The translations under genes and the position numbers were made by a program. A stretch of DNA of 64,000 nt from Akkermansia muciniphila (GTDB lineage Bacteria; Pseudomonadota; Gammaproteobacteria; Burkholderiales; Burkholderiaceae_C). The notes below the pieces were generated by a model, which saw only the letters and a list, made by a program, of their open reading frames with translations, did not search any database and was not told the DNA's origin. Shown here piece after piece: positions 32,895 through 42,409 of the stretch (position 1 is the stretch's first letter; each line of letters begins with the position of its first letter). The DNA is taken from contig CALQKH020000015.1 of assembly GCA_943331105.2 (NCBI GenBank), forward strand, positions 31,017 to 95,016, read 5' to 3'.

Positions 32895-35744
32895 TCAGTG
32901 CGCCTGCTCCCAGTTCGGACCAAAACCGACTTCTGCCAAAAGCGGCACCTTCAAATCGGCCACACCGGCCATGATGCGCGGCACCTCGGTGCGCACCCAC
33001 TCGATTTCTGATTCAGGCACCTCAAACACCAGTTCATCGTGCACCTGCATGATGACCTTGGTGGTCTTGCCTTGTTCATCCAGCGCTTTTTGCACCGCGA
33101 CCATGCTCAGCTTGATCAGGTCAGCGGCTGTGCCCTGCATGGGCGCGTTGATGGCGGCGCGTTCGGCCCCGGCGCGGCGTGGACCATTGGGGCTGTTGAT
33201 CTCAGGCAGCATCAGGCGGCGGCCAAACACCGTCTCGACATAACCCAGTGCTTTGGCTTGTTCTCGGGTGGCGTCCATGTAGTGCTTGACGCCTGCAAAG
33301 CGCTCAAAGTAGCGGGTGATGTAGTTTTTGGCGGCGGTGTTGTCGATGCCCAGCGCCTTGGCCAGACCAAAGGCGCTCATGCCGTAGATCAAGCCGAAGT
33401 TGATGGTCTTGGCATAACGGCGCTGTTCGCTGGTCACGGTGTCGGGCGTCCCCCCAAACACCTCGGCCGCCGTGGCTTTGTGCACGTCCAGCCCGTCGTG
33501 AAAGGCCTTGAGCAAAGCCGCGTCGTCGCTCAGATGCGCCATGATGCGCAGCTCGATCTGGCTGTAGTCGGCGCTGGCAATCACACAATCCGCCGGGGCC
33601 ACAAAGGCCTCGCGCACCTTGCGCCCTTCGGCGGTGCGCACCGGGATGTTTTGCAGGTTGGGCTCGTTGCTCGACAGGCGGCCTGTGACGGCCACGGCCT
33701 GCGCGTAATGCGTGTGTACCCGACCCGTGCGTGGCAGCGCCAGCTGCGCCAGCTTGTCGGTGTAGGTGCCTTTGAGCTTGGCCAGGCTGCGGTGCTCCAA
33801 AATGCGGGCGGGCAGCGGGTAGTCTTCGGCCAATTTTTCCAGCACTTCTTCGTCGGTACTGCGAGCTCCCGTGGCGGTTTTCTTGACCACAGGCAGGCCC
33901 AGCTTGTCAAAAAATATCTCACCCAGTTGCTTGGGGCTGGCCAAATTGAAGGGCTGCCCGGCGATCTCGTAGGCCTCGCTTTCGAGTTGCACGATGCGCT
34001 CGCCCAGTGCTTGGCTTTGCGCGGCCAGGGTGGGCGCGTCGATCAGCACGCCATTGCGCTCGATGCGGTAGAGCGCCTCGCTGGTGGCGATTTCCAAGTC
34101 GTACACGTACTTGAGGCCCGCATGCGCCTGGATTTGCGGCCACAGCGCCAGGTGCACGTCCAGGCACTGGTCTGAGTCTTCGCACGAGTAATTCGCCGCT
34201 TTGTCGACATCGACCTGGGCAAACGGAATTTGGTGCGCGCCTTTGCCGCACAGGTCTTCGTAGGTCACGCCTTTGCGGCCCACATGGCGCTCGGCAAGAC
34301 TTGTGAGACCGTGCGGTTTGTGCACTTCGAGCACATAGCTTTGCAGCATGGTGTCGTGGGCATAGCCCTGCACCTCAATGCCGTGGTTGGCGAACACATG
34401 GCGGTCGTATTTGATGTGCTGACCCAGTTTGTAACGTGCCGGGTTTTCGAGCCAAGGCTTGAGCTTGGCCAGCACCTGTGCCAAAGGCAGCTGCTCGGGC
34501 GCAGCCGGGCCGTTGTGGGCCAGCGGAATATAGGCCGCCTCGCCGGGCTTGACACTCAGCGAGATGCCCACAATCTCGGCGCGCATAGCGTCCAGAGACG
34601 TGGTTTCGGTGTCAATGGCGGTAAGCGTTGCTTGCTCAATGCGGTCCAGCCAAGTGTTGAACGCGGCCCAGTCGACGACGGTGTCGTATTTCAAATTGCC
34701 TTGCACCGAGCTGGCAGCGGTGTCCAGTTCGGGCAATGACGCAGGCTCTTCGTCTGGCGCCGAGCCAAACAAATCGCCCATGCCTGTGTCTTTGGGTTTG
34801 GTGGTTTTTTTAGCCACAGCCGCGGGCATGGCCCCGCCCAGAGACTGAGCCAAGCCTTTGAAGCCGTAGGTCTGGTAAAAATTAAGCAGTTTGCCTTTGT
34901 CGGGCTCATGCAGGTGCAGGCTGGCCAGAGAAGGCAAATCGGGCACCCAGCCGTTCAGGTCGCAATCGGTTTTCATGGACACCAGAGCGCGGCCCTTGGG
35001 CAGCCAGTCCACCGCCTGGCGCAGGTTCTCACCCGCCACACCTTTGATGTCGTGGGCGTTTTCCATGAGCTTGTCGAGCGAGCCGTATTCCATCAGCCAT
35101 TTGGCCGCCGTCTTGGGGCCGACCTTGGCCACACCCGGCACGTTGTCCACCGTGTCACCCACCAGCGTCTGGTAGTCGATCATGAGCGAGGGCGGCACGC
35201 CAAACTCGGCCGTGACGCCCGCCACATCGCGCACCTTGCCGTTCATGGTGTCGATGATGGTGATGTGCTGGTTCACCAACTGGCTCAAATCTTTGTCGCC
35301 ACTCGACACCGTGACTTGGATGCCTTGCTGGGCGGCCACATGGGCCAGAGTGGCGATGACGTCGTCGGCTTCCACACCCGGCACGTCCAGCACCGTCCAG
35401 CCCATCAGGCGCACCAGCTCGTGGATGGGTTCAATTTGGCTGCGCAAATCGTCGGGCATGGGGCTGCGGTTGGCTTTGTACTCGGGGTACAGCTCGTCGC
35501 GGAAAGTGGGGCCCTTGGCGTCGAACACGCAAGCCGCATAAACAGTTGGCACGTCTTTGCGCAGCCGTTCCATCATGTTGATCATGCCGCGAATCGCGCC
35601 GGTGGCGGGGCTGCTCGGGTCGCCCGGCACGGCGCGCAGATCAGGCATGGCGTGAAAGGCGCGGTACAGGTAACTGGAGCCATCGACCAGCAAGAGGGTC
35701 GGTTGGGCGGTGTTGGGTAGGGTGTCGGGGGTGTTGTCGCTCAT
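32895..35744 (-). CDS. polA: DNA polymerase I
   Basis: A 949-residue repair and replication polymerase with all three activities. The 5'-3' exonuclease domain covers about residues 15-300 (LLLVDGSSYLYRAFHAMPDL, then GVEADDVIATLAHVA and SSGDKDLSQLV). The 3'-5' proofreading site is kept (AIDTETTSLDAM, near residue 373). The polymerase domain shows motif A DYSQIELRIMAHLS, motif B RRYAKTINFGLIYGMSAFGL and motif C MQVHDELVFEVPE. Length is typical. It is divergent from thrB across a repeat-rich 304-nt region and convergent with the GST gene. Confidence 0.97.
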   Translation of the reverse strand: MSDNTPDTLPNTAQPTLLLVDGSSYLYRAFHAMPDLRAVPGDPSSPATGAIRGMINMMERLRKDVPTVYAACVFDAKGPTFRDELYPEYKANRSPMPDDLRSQIEPIHELVRLMGWTVLDVPGVEADDVIATLAHVAAQQGIQVTVSSGDKDLSQLVNQHITIIDTMNGKVRDVAGVTAEFGVPPSLMIDYQTLVGDTVDNVPGVAKVGPKTAAKWLMEYGSLDKLMENAHDIKGVAGENLRQAVDWLPKGRALVSMKTDCDLNGWVPDLPSLASLHLHEPDKGKLLNFYQTYGFKGLAQSLGGAMPAAVAKKTTKPKDTGMGDLFGSAPDEEPASLPELDTAASSVQGNLKYDTVVDWAAFNTWLDRIEQATLTAIDTETTSLDAMRAEIVGISLSVKPGEAAYIPLAHNGPAAPEQLPLAQVLAKLKPWLENPARYKLGQHIKYDRHVFANHGIEVQGYAHDTMLQSYVLEVHKPHGLTSLAERHVGRKGVTYEDLCGKGAHQIPFAQVDVDKAANYSCEDSDQCLDVHLALWPQIQAHAGLKYVYDLEIATSEALYRIERNGVLIDAPTLAAQSQALGERIVQLESEAYEIAGQPFNLASPKQLGEIFFDKLGLPVVKKTATGARSTDEEVLEKLAEDYPLPARILEHRSLAKLKGTYTDKLAQLALPRTGRVHTHYAQAVAVTGRLSSNEPNLQNIPVRTAEGRKVREAFVAPADCVIASADYSQIELRIMAHLSDDAALLKAFHDGLDVHKATAAEVFGGTPDTVTSEQRRYAKTINFGLIYGMSAFGLAKALGIDNTAAKNYITRYFERFAGVKHYMDATREQAKALGYVETVFGRRLMLPEINSPNGPRRAGAERAAINAPMQGTAADLIKLSMVAVQKALDEQGKTTKVIMQVHDELVFEVPESEIEWVRTEVPRIMAGVADLKVPLLAEVGFGPNWEQAH

Positions 35745-35815
35745 CCCCTGATTGTGTACCGGGATAAGGAATTTTCGCCTCCCCCAACTGATCGGGATCC
35801 GGGTTTGCGCCGGGG

Positions 35816-35970
35816 CGATGTGGCAAAGCGAAGCGCCTCTGAGCCTGGGCGCAGGCCCCGCACACCATCACACCGCGCCCCGGGCAGACCCGCCAAGGGC
35901 TGGGTGCGCTGGGCCTCAGAGGCGCTTCGCTTTGCCACATCGGCCCAGCGCACCCAGCCCTTTGCGGGTC
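35816..35970. repeat. two interlocked long inverted repeats between polA and thrB
   Basis: Arm A (35816-35843) and arm A' (35915-35942) form a perfect 28-bp inverted repeat with a 71-nt loop. Arm B (35887-35915) and arm B' (35942-35970) form a 29-bp inverted repeat with one mismatch, and its 26-nt loop is almost exactly A'. Thus A' can pair with A, or stay in the loop of B/B'. The B-A'-B' part looks like a miniature element with terminal inverted repeats. The rest of the 304-nt intergenic stretch holds TACAAT (35991-35996), a possible thrB -10 box, and no gene. Confidence 0.85.
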
Positions 35971-36048
35971 ATTGTTGGCTTTTCGCCCTCTACAATCCCT
36001 GTTTTCCCCACCTAAGCCAGACCCTCTGGCACTTTGACCCTCACCCCC

Positions 36049-37011
36049 ATGGCGGTATTCACCGAAGTCACCGAAGCCCAGGCCAACGACCTGATGCAAG
36101 CCCTGAATCTGGGACAGCTCACCGCTTTGCGCGGCATCGAGGGTGGGATTGAAAACACCAATTACTTCGCCACCACCACCCAAGGTGAGTATGTGCTCAC
36201 ATTGTTTGAGCGCCTCACCCACGAGCAACTGCCTTTTTACCTGCTGCTGATGAAGTTTTTGGCAGCCCGGGGGATACCGGTGCCCGACCCAGCTGCCAAC
36301 CGCGATGGCGATGTGCTGCACAGTCTGAACGGCAAGCCGGCAGCCGTGGTCAACAAACTCTCGGGCAAAAGCCAATTGCAGCCACAGGCCGTGCACTGCG
36401 CCGCTGTAGGCCAAATGCTGGCGCGCATGCACCTGGCGGGGGCCGACTACAACCGCAGCCAGCCCAATTTGCGCGGTCTGCCATGGTGGAACGAAACCGT
36501 CCCGGTGGTGTTGCCACATCTGGACGCTGCACAAGCGGCATTGCTGCGAAGTGAACTGGCATACCAAAACCACATCGCTGAAAGCGCCGACTTTGCCGCT
36601 TTGCCCCGTGGGCCCGTGCACGCCGACCTGTTTCGCGACAACGTGATGTTTGACGGTGAACAACTGACCGGCTTTTTTGACTTTTACTTTGCGGGCGTTG
36701 ACACCTGGCTTTTCGACTTGGCCGTTTGCCTGAACGATTGGTGCATCGACCTGCCCACGGGCCAACATGTCGCCGAACGCGCCAGGGCGATGCTGAAAGC
36801 CTATGGCCAAGAACGCCCATTGACGGCTTCTGAGCGTGCTTTACTGCCCGCCCTTTTGCGGGCCGGGGCTTTGCGATTCTGGATTTCCCGCCTCTGGGAC
36901 TACCATCTGCCCCGAGAAGCTTCCATGCTCACCCCACACGATCCGACCCATTTCGAGCGCGTCCTGCGCGGCCGCATTCTCTGCCCTGTGTCCTTGTCTG
37001 TCACCATCTGA
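36049..37011 (+). CDS. thrB: homoserine kinase, APH-fold (ThrB type II)
   Basis: A 320-residue cytoplasmic kinase that phosphorylates L-homoserine in threonine synthesis. This is the aminoglycoside-phosphotransferase-like ThrB typical of beta- and pseudomonad proteobacteria, shown by [11 protein letters not shown] at the start, [13 protein letters not shown] (nucleotide loop), [16 protein letters not shown] (catalytic loop with Asp) and [18 protein letters not shown] (metal-binding Asp). ATG at 36049 gives the usual start; an upstream ATG at 36034 is possible. A membrane protein gene follows 5 nt later. Confidence 0.94.
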   Translation: MAVFTEVTEAQANDLMQALNLGQLTALRGIEGGIENTNYFATTTQGEYVLTLFERLTHEQLPFYLLLMKFLAARGIPVPDPAANRDGDVLHSLNGKPAAVVNKLSGKSQLQPQAVHCAAVGQMLARMHLAGADYNRSQPNLRGLPWWNETVPVVLPHLDAAQAALLRSELAYQNHIAESADFAALPRGPVHADLFRDNVMFDGEQLTGFFDFYFAGVDTWLFDLAVCLNDWCIDLPTGQHVAERARAMLKAYGQERPLTASERALLPALLRAGALRFWISRLWDYHLPREASMLTPHDPTHFERVLRGRILCPVSLSVTI

Positions 37012-37016
37012 CCACC

Positions 37017-37826
37017 ATGAATCTGCAAATCGTTCCCGCCAGCGCGGGCCTGAAATGGGCCAAACAAGGCATGCGTACTTTTTGGCGTCAGCCCTTGGCC
37101 ATGACGGGTCTGTTCTTTTTGTTCATGACCACCGTGTCTCTTGTCTCCATCGTGCCCTTCATCGGCAGCGCTTTGGCTTTGATTGTTCTGCCGGGGCTCA
37201 CGCTGGGCATGATGGCGGCCACGCAAACCGCTTCAGAAGGCAAGTTTCCAATGCCTGGCGTTTTGTTTGCGGCCTTCAAGGCGGGGCCTCACCGCAAAAC
37301 CATGTTCCATTTGGGCAGTTTGTACGCGGTGATTTTCTTGGTCGTCATGCTGATTTCCACCTTGGTCGATGGCGGCACATTTGCCAAGGTTTATTTTGGT
37401 GGGGCCAAGATGACCCCCGATGTGGTCACGGCCGACTCGTTCCAGACCGCCCTGTGGGTGTCCATGCTGTTTTATGTGCCACTGTCCATGATGTTTTGGC
37501 ATTCACCTGCGCTGGTGCACTGGTACGGCATGCCAGCGGTCAAGAGTCTGTTTTTCAGTTTCATGGCTTGCTGGCGCAACCTGAAAGCTTTCACGGTCTA
37601 TGTGGTGGCTTGGGGCGTGATTTTCATGGTCACAGCCATCTTGGCATTGCTCATCACCAGCTTGATGGGCAGCCCACAGCTGATGACGGCAGCGTTCTTG
37701 CCCTTGGCCTTGATGGTGGCAGGCATGTTCTTCACCTCGATGCTGTTTTCGGTGCGCGATTGTTTTTCAACCGACGTTGACGACGAACAAGCCGCGCCAC
37801 CACCCAACTCACCCAACGCCGATTGA
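37017..37826 (+). CDS. BPSS1780-family membrane protein
   Basis: A 269-residue protein with about six predicted membrane helices and a short hydrophilic tail rich in Asp, Pro and Asn. I recognise the BPSS1780 family of Burkholderiales (LKWAKQGMRTFWRQPLAMTG, then LVSIVPFIGSALALIVLPGL); its function is unknown. It regularly sits behind thrB, and here the gap is 5 nt, so the two are probably co-transcribed. The stop of slyD on the other strand is adjacent. Confidence 0.8.
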   Translation: MNLQIVPASAGLKWAKQGMRTFWRQPLAMTGLFFLFMTTVSLVSIVPFIGSALALIVLPGLTLGMMAATQTASEGKFPMPGVLFAAFKAGPHRKTMFHLGSLYAVIFLVVMLISTLVDGGTFAKVYFGGAKMTPDVVTADSFQTALWVSMLFYVPLSMMFWHSPALVHWYGMPAVKSLFFSFMACWRNLKAFTVYVVAWGVIFMVTAILALLITSLMGSPQLMTAAFLPLALMVAGMFFTSMLFSVRDCFSTDVDDEQAAPPPNSPNAD

Positions 37827-38303
37827 TCAGTGCTGGTGACCGTGTGCCCCGTGGGCGTGACGGTGTGTCACTTCGTCTGCTGAGGCAGCTCGGACTTCGA
37901 CCACCTTGAGCGCCAAGCTCAAGTGCTGTCCAGCCCAAGGGTGGTTGCCGTCGAGCATCACTTGGTCGCCCTTGATTTTGAGCACATTGAACACCTGCTC
38001 GCGCCCGTCTGGCGTGCGGCCACGCAGCTGACCGCCCACCTTGACGCCCGGCGGAAATTCGCTTTTGGGAATGGTCTGCACCAAGCCCTCATCGCGCTCG
38101 CCAAACGCATCGGCTGGGGCCAGCTTCAAGGTGGTGGCAAAACCCACCTCTTGACCTTCCAGGGCTTCTTCGATTTTTGGGAAAGTGTTGTCGTAACCGC
38201 CATGCAAATAAGAAGTGGGCTCTTGGGCTTTGTCCAGCAGCTGGCCTTGGGCATTGGTCACCTTGTATTGCATGGTGACGACGGTATTTTGGGTGATTTT
38301 CAT
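37827..38303 (-). CDS. slyD: FKBP-type peptidyl-prolyl isomerase SlyD
   Basis: A 158-residue cis-trans prolyl isomerase with chaperone and metal-binding roles. The FKBP core (MKITQNTVVTMQYKVTNAQG, then FPKIEEALEGQEVG) is interrupted by the insert-in-flap domain (APADAFGERDEGLVQTIPKS region) as in SlyD. The C-terminus ends in a His-rich tail (HRHAHGAHGHQH) that can bind nickel or zinc, shorter than in E. coli. ATG at 38303 is the normal SlyD start; the frame is open further upstream but unsupported. It lies 26 nt behind uvrD on the same strand. Confidence 0.92.
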   Translation of the reverse strand: MKITQNTVVTMQYKVTNAQGQLLDKAQEPTSYLHGGYDNTFPKIEEALEGQEVGFATTLKLAPADAFGERDEGLVQTIPKSEFPPGVKVGGQLRGRTPDGREQVFNVLKIKGDQVMLDGNHPWAGQHLSLALKVVEVRAASADEVTHRHAHGAHGHQH

Positions 38304-38329
38304 GGGATCTTTCAAAGCAGAAAAAGAGT

Positions 38330-40756
38330 TTAGACCACGGTGAGCTTGGCCACGCTCAGCGCCAGCCATTTCACCCCGTGACGCGGAAAATTGACCTGGG
38401 CGCGGGCATCGGCCCCCATGCCCTCCACAGCCAGCACTTTGCCTTCTCCAAATTTGGTGTGGAAGACGGTTTTGCCCGCGCTGATGCCGTGCTCGGGCGC
38501 GGCTTTTTGCACCGGAACGGGGGGGCTTTTGTAGGTTTCGGCACTCAAGCTGCTCTGTCCCCAAGCGGGACGGGCCTGGCGGTTGAAGGCCGGGGTTTGC
38601 GGCCAACCACCACCGGAAGAATCTGCACCTGTGCCAGCCGTGCCCAGATTCGAGAACCCGGCATTTTTTGGTGTTACCCATTTCAGGCACGCCTCTGGCA
38701 ACTCGGCCAAAAAACGGCTTCTCAGGTTGTAGCGGGTTTGACCATGCAGCATGCGGGTTTGCGAGTGACTCAGATACAAACGCTTGCGAGCGCGTGTGAT
38801 GGCCACGTACATCAGGCGGCGCTCTTCTTCAAGACCATCAAAATCGTTCATCGCATTTTCGTGCGGGAACAGCCCCTCTTCCAAGCCGGTGATGAACACC
38901 GCATCAAATTCCAGTCCCTTGCTGGCATGCACCGTCATGAGTTGGACCGCATCTTCACCCGCTTGGGCCTGGTTGTCGCCCGCCTCCAAAGAAGCATGGG
39001 TGAGAAAGGCCGCCAGTGGGCTCATGATCACGCCATCTTCGCTGAACTCATCGATGCTGCCCAAGCCTCCGTCCGGATATGCCTCTGTGGAGCCACTCAG
39101 ACCTTGGCTGACCGGGCTTTGTGACAAGGATGTCGACAAGCCCTGCGGCAGAGCCACCGCGCTGCGGCCAAAGCCTTCTTGTGTCACAAAACTCTCGGCA
39201 GCGTTGACCAGTTCCTCCAGGTTTTCTACCCGATCGGCACCTTCTTTCTCAGTCCGGTAGTGGGTAAGCAAACCGGTCTTGTCCAGCACCAAATCGATGA
39301 TCTCCCGCAGCGTCAGGCCCTCGGTCTGCTCTCGCAGCACATCGACCATGGCCACAAAGGCGGCCAAATTGGCCCCGGCCTTGCCGGTGGTGACGCTGAC
39401 GGCGTCGTGCAAAGAACAGCCTGCAGCACGGGCGGCGTCTTGCAATTGCTCGATGCTGCGCGCCCCGATGCCACGCGGCGGAAAGTTGACCACCCGCAAA
39501 AAACTGGTGTCGTCGTTGGGGTTCTCCATCAGGCGCAAATAGGCCAGCGCGTGCTTGATCTCGGCACGTTCAAAAAAGCGCAAACCGCCATAAACCCGGT
39601 ACGGAAAACCGGCGTTGAACAGCGCGGTTTCGAGCACCCGGCTTTGCGCGTTGCTGCGGTACAGCAGCGCCACCTCCTTGCGCTCAAAACCGTCTTGCTT
39701 GACCAACTGCCGCAGCTCTTCAATCAGCCACTGCGCCTCGGCAAAGTCAGACGGGGACTCCACCACCCGAACCGGCTCACCTGCGCCTTGGTCTGTGCGA
39801 AGGGTCTTGCCCAAACGGGTTTTGTTGTGGCTGATCAGGTGGTTGGCCGAATCCAAGATGTTGCTGAAGCTGCGGTAGTTCTGCTCCAGCTTGATCTGAT
39901 GGCGCACTTGAAACTCGCGCACAAAGTCGGCCATATTCCCCACGCGCGCACCGCGGAAGGCATAGATGCTTTGGTCGTCGTCGCCCACGGCCAAAATGGC
40001 GCATTCGCCACCTTCCCCCGGCATTCCGGCGAGCTGCTTGAGCCAGGCGTACTGCAGCTTGTTGGTGTCCTGAAACTCGTCCACCAAAATGTGGCGAAAA
40101 CGGCGACGGTAGTGCTCGCGCACATGCACGTTGTCACGCAGCAATTCATACGAGCGCAGCATCAGCTCACCAAAATCGACCACGCCCTCGCGTTGGCACT
40201 GCTCTTCGTACAGCTGGTACAGCTCCACCTTGCGGCGGGTCTCGTCGTCGCGCACCGGCACGTCGCCCGGGCGCTGGCCGTCTTCTTTGCAGCCCGAGAT
40301 GAAGTACTGAACCTGCTTGGGCGGGAAACGGTCTTCGTCCACATTGAATTGTTTGCAAAGGCGCTTGACGGCCGACAACTGGTCTTGGGTGTCCAAAATT
40401 TGAAAGGTCTGCGGCAATCCAGCCAGCTGGTGATGCGCCCGCAAAAAACGGTTGCACAAACCGTGGAAGGTGCCGATCCACATGACGTTCACATTCACTG
40501 GCAGCATGGACTGCAGGCGCAGCTTCATTTCTTTGGCGGCCTTGTTGGTGAAGGTCACCGCCAAAATGCCGCCGGGCGAGACCTGCGAGGTCTGCAAGAG
40601 CCAGGCGATGCGCGTGGTCAGCACGCGGGTTTTGCCAGAACCTGCACCCGCCAAAATCAAAGCGTGCTCGGGAGGCAAGGCCACCGCCCGTTGCTGCTCA
40701 TCGTTGAGTTGGGCGAGCAAAGGGGAAGATGTGTTCGGTGGGGTGTCTGACAGCAT
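38330..40756 (-). CDS. uvrD: UvrD/PcrA-type DNA helicase
   Basis: An 808-residue superfamily 1A 3'-5' helicase of nucleotide excision and mismatch repair. Motif I AGAGSGKTRVLTTRIAWLL, motif Ia AVTFTNKAAKEMKLRL, motif II ILVDEFQDTNKLQ, motif III AVGDDDQSIYAFRGA, motif IV KLEQNYRS, motif V LMTVHASKGLEFD and motif VI RRLMYVAITRARKRLYLSHS are all intact. ATG at 40756 starts just before the conserved LAQLNDEQQRAV; a 40-residue extension to 40876 has no support. The C-terminal tail (VNFPRHGVKWLALSVAKL) is the usual Tudor-like end. Confidence 0.95.
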   Translation of the reverse strand: MLSDTPPNTSSPLLAQLNDEQQRAVALPPEHALILAGAGSGKTRVLTTRIAWLLQTSQVSPGGILAVTFTNKAAKEMKLRLQSMLPVNVNVMWIGTFHGLCNRFLRAHHQLAGLPQTFQILDTQDQLSAVKRLCKQFNVDEDRFPPKQVQYFISGCKEDGQRPGDVPVRDDETRRKVELYQLYEEQCQREGVVDFGELMLRSYELLRDNVHVREHYRRRFRHILVDEFQDTNKLQYAWLKQLAGMPGEGGECAILAVGDDDQSIYAFRGARVGNMADFVREFQVRHQIKLEQNYRSFSNILDSANHLISHNKTRLGKTLRTDQGAGEPVRVVESPSDFAEAQWLIEELRQLVKQDGFERKEVALLYRSNAQSRVLETALFNAGFPYRVYGGLRFFERAEIKHALAYLRLMENPNDDTSFLRVVNFPPRGIGARSIEQLQDAARAAGCSLHDAVSVTTGKAGANLAAFVAMVDVLREQTEGLTLREIIDLVLDKTGLLTHYRTEKEGADRVENLEELVNAAESFVTQEGFGRSAVALPQGLSTSLSQSPVSQGLSGSTEAYPDGGLGSIDEFSEDGVIMSPLAAFLTHASLEAGDNQAQAGEDAVQLMTVHASKGLEFDAVFITGLEEGLFPHENAMNDFDGLEEERRLMYVAITRARKRLYLSHSQTRMLHGQTRYNLRSRFLAELPEACLKWVTPKNAGFSNLGTAGTGADSSGGGWPQTPAFNRQARPAWGQSSLSAETYKSPPVPVQKAAPEHGISAGKTVFHTKFGEGKVLAVEGMGADARAQVNFPRHGVKWLALSVAKLTVV

Positions 40757-40994
40757 AGAGAGATTGTAGGAAGTTCGAACTGTCGATGGCGCTGACCATG
40801 GATCGGGTGATGGGATGCGGTGCCAACATCGGTTTTGGTCGACTTCGGGACAGCTGACGCGAGCCCATCGTGCCACGATGCCTATTCACTTACTCCATCA
40901 GTCAATACGCCTTTATGACCCCTGATATTCGGCACACACCGAAAAGCTGCAAGCGAGCGCGAAGACGGTGCCGCTTGTTCGAAAGGACTGAAAA

Positions 40995-42248
40995 GTGAGG
41001 TCTTTTTACGGCTGGCGCATGGTAGGCGCGGCTTGCGGCATTCAGTTTTTGCTGGCGGCTTTTCTCACGCAGGCTTTGGGCCTGTACATCGCCGTGCTGT
41101 CTGACGAAATGGGTTGGAGCAAAACCACCTTGTCCGGGGCTGCCGCGTTGCAGTCGGTGGAGGCCGCCATCATCGGTCCGGTGCTGGGCTGGGTGATGGA
41201 CCGTGTAGGCCCCCAAAAAATGATCCGCTGGGGCATGGTTCTGTTTGCGGCCGGCTTGTTGTTGCTCAGTCAGGTCGACAGCGTTGCCACGTTTTATGCC
41301 AGCGCCCTCCTGATGGCCGTGGGAGCCAGCCTGGGAGGCTACTTTCCGCTGTCGGTGGCGCTGGTGCAATGGTTTGAGAAGTTCCGCGCGCGCGCCCTCT
41401 CCATCATGAGCCTGGGTTTGGCCATGGGGGGGCTGGTGGTGCCACTGATGGCCTGGTCCATCCAAGTGTGGGGCTGGCGGGCCACGGCTGCGGGCTCGGG
41501 TGCGCTGGTTCTATTGACGGGCTTGCCCATGGCCAACATCATCCGCCGCCGCCCCGAGGACCATGGCGAGCATGTGGACGGGATCAACCCTGCGCAAGCC
41601 GCCGCCGACCTGGCCGAAGGCCGCCCTGCGCCGCCCGTGCAGGTTGAATTCACCGTGGCGCAGGCGCTGCGCACGCGGGCTTTCTGGATGCTGGCCATTG
41701 GCCACGGTTTGGCATTGCTGGTGGTTTCTGCCGTGAATGTGCACGCCATCACGCACATGAAAGAGGGCCTCGGTTATTCATTCACCACCGCCAGTTGGGT
41801 GATCCTGATCATGACCTTTGGGCAGCTGGCCGGGGTGCTGATGGGGGCCACCATGGGTGACTGGTTCGACAAAAGAAAGGTCGCCGCCCTGTGCATGCTG
41901 GCCCACGGCATCGGCATGCTGTGCCTGACCTATGCCAACAGCATGGCCATGCTGTTGGCCTTCGGGGTGTTCCACGGCATTGCTTGGGGTTTGCGTGGTC
42001 CTTTCATGCAGGCCATTCGGGCCGACTACTTTGGGCGCAACGCGATTGGGCTCATCTTGGGACTGTCGGCCGCCATCATTGCGCTGGGGCAAATTGCCGG
42101 CCCCATGATCGCCGGGGTGCTGGCTGACCTGACGGGTGATTACCAGCTGGGATTTAGCTTATTGGCCCTGCTGGCGGCCTTGGGCTCTTTGGCCTTCATG
42201 TTGGCCACCAAACCGACACTGCCACCCCATGATGTCACAAGCGCTTGA
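40995..42248 (+). CDS. MFS transporter
   Basis: A 417-residue major facilitator with 12 predicted helices. Loop 2-3 carries the family pattern (GWVMDRVGPQKMIRWG), matching the monocarboxylate/oxalate-formate group in style, and its repeat after helix 8 (GDWFDKRKVAALCM). The start is GTG at 40995, giving MRSFYGWRM, with AAGGA 8 nt upstream. The 238-nt gap before it, shared with uvrD, shows no further gene. Substrate unknown; adjacent genes give no hint. Confidence 0.85.
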   Translation: MRSFYGWRMVGAACGIQFLLAAFLTQALGLYIAVLSDEMGWSKTTLSGAAALQSVEAAIIGPVLGWVMDRVGPQKMIRWGMVLFAAGLLLLSQVDSVATFYASALLMAVGASLGGYFPLSVALVQWFEKFRARALSIMSLGLAMGGLVVPLMAWSIQVWGWRATAAGSGALVLLTGLPMANIIRRRPEDHGEHVDGINPAQAAADLAEGRPAPPVQVEFTVAQALRTRAFWMLAIGHGLALLVVSAVNVHAITHMKEGLGYSFTTASWVILIMTFGQLAGVLMGATMGDWFDKRKVAALCMLAHGIGMLCLTYANSMAMLLAFGVFHGIAWGLRGPFMQAIRADYFGRNAIGLILGLSAAIIALGQIAGPMIAGVLADLTGDYQLGFSLLALLAALGSLAFMLATKPTLPPHDVTSA

Positions 42249-42268
42249 AATCGAAACGCGAATGATGC

Positions 42269-42336
42269 TTCGCAGGGAGTTTGAACACGGGTAGAATCAG
42301 CCACCGGGCCCAAGATTCTTGCGCCCGGTTTTTTTT
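42269..42336 (+). promoter_or_regulatory. promoter and terminator-like hairpin in the guaC leader
   Basis: TTCGCA (42269-42274), 17 nt, then TAGAAT (42292-42297) forms a fair sigma-70 promoter. A strong stem ACCGGGC (42303-42309) with GCCCGGT (42323-42329), inner CAAG/CTTG pairs and eight T (42329-42336) begins at about the expected transcript start. It may terminate the MFS gene, attenuate guaC, or release a tiny RNA. Confidence 0.6.
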
Positions 42337-42409
42337 CGTCAAAAAAACCGGCCAAGCCAAGCGCTCACTCGTTTTCTCAACGAATCCTTCTTTGGAGCTT
42401 GGTTTTCTC

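Noticed and set aside
39179..40750. 523-codon rightward frame opposite uvrD
   Set aside because: Antisense to intact helicase motifs; no ribosome site or known domain.
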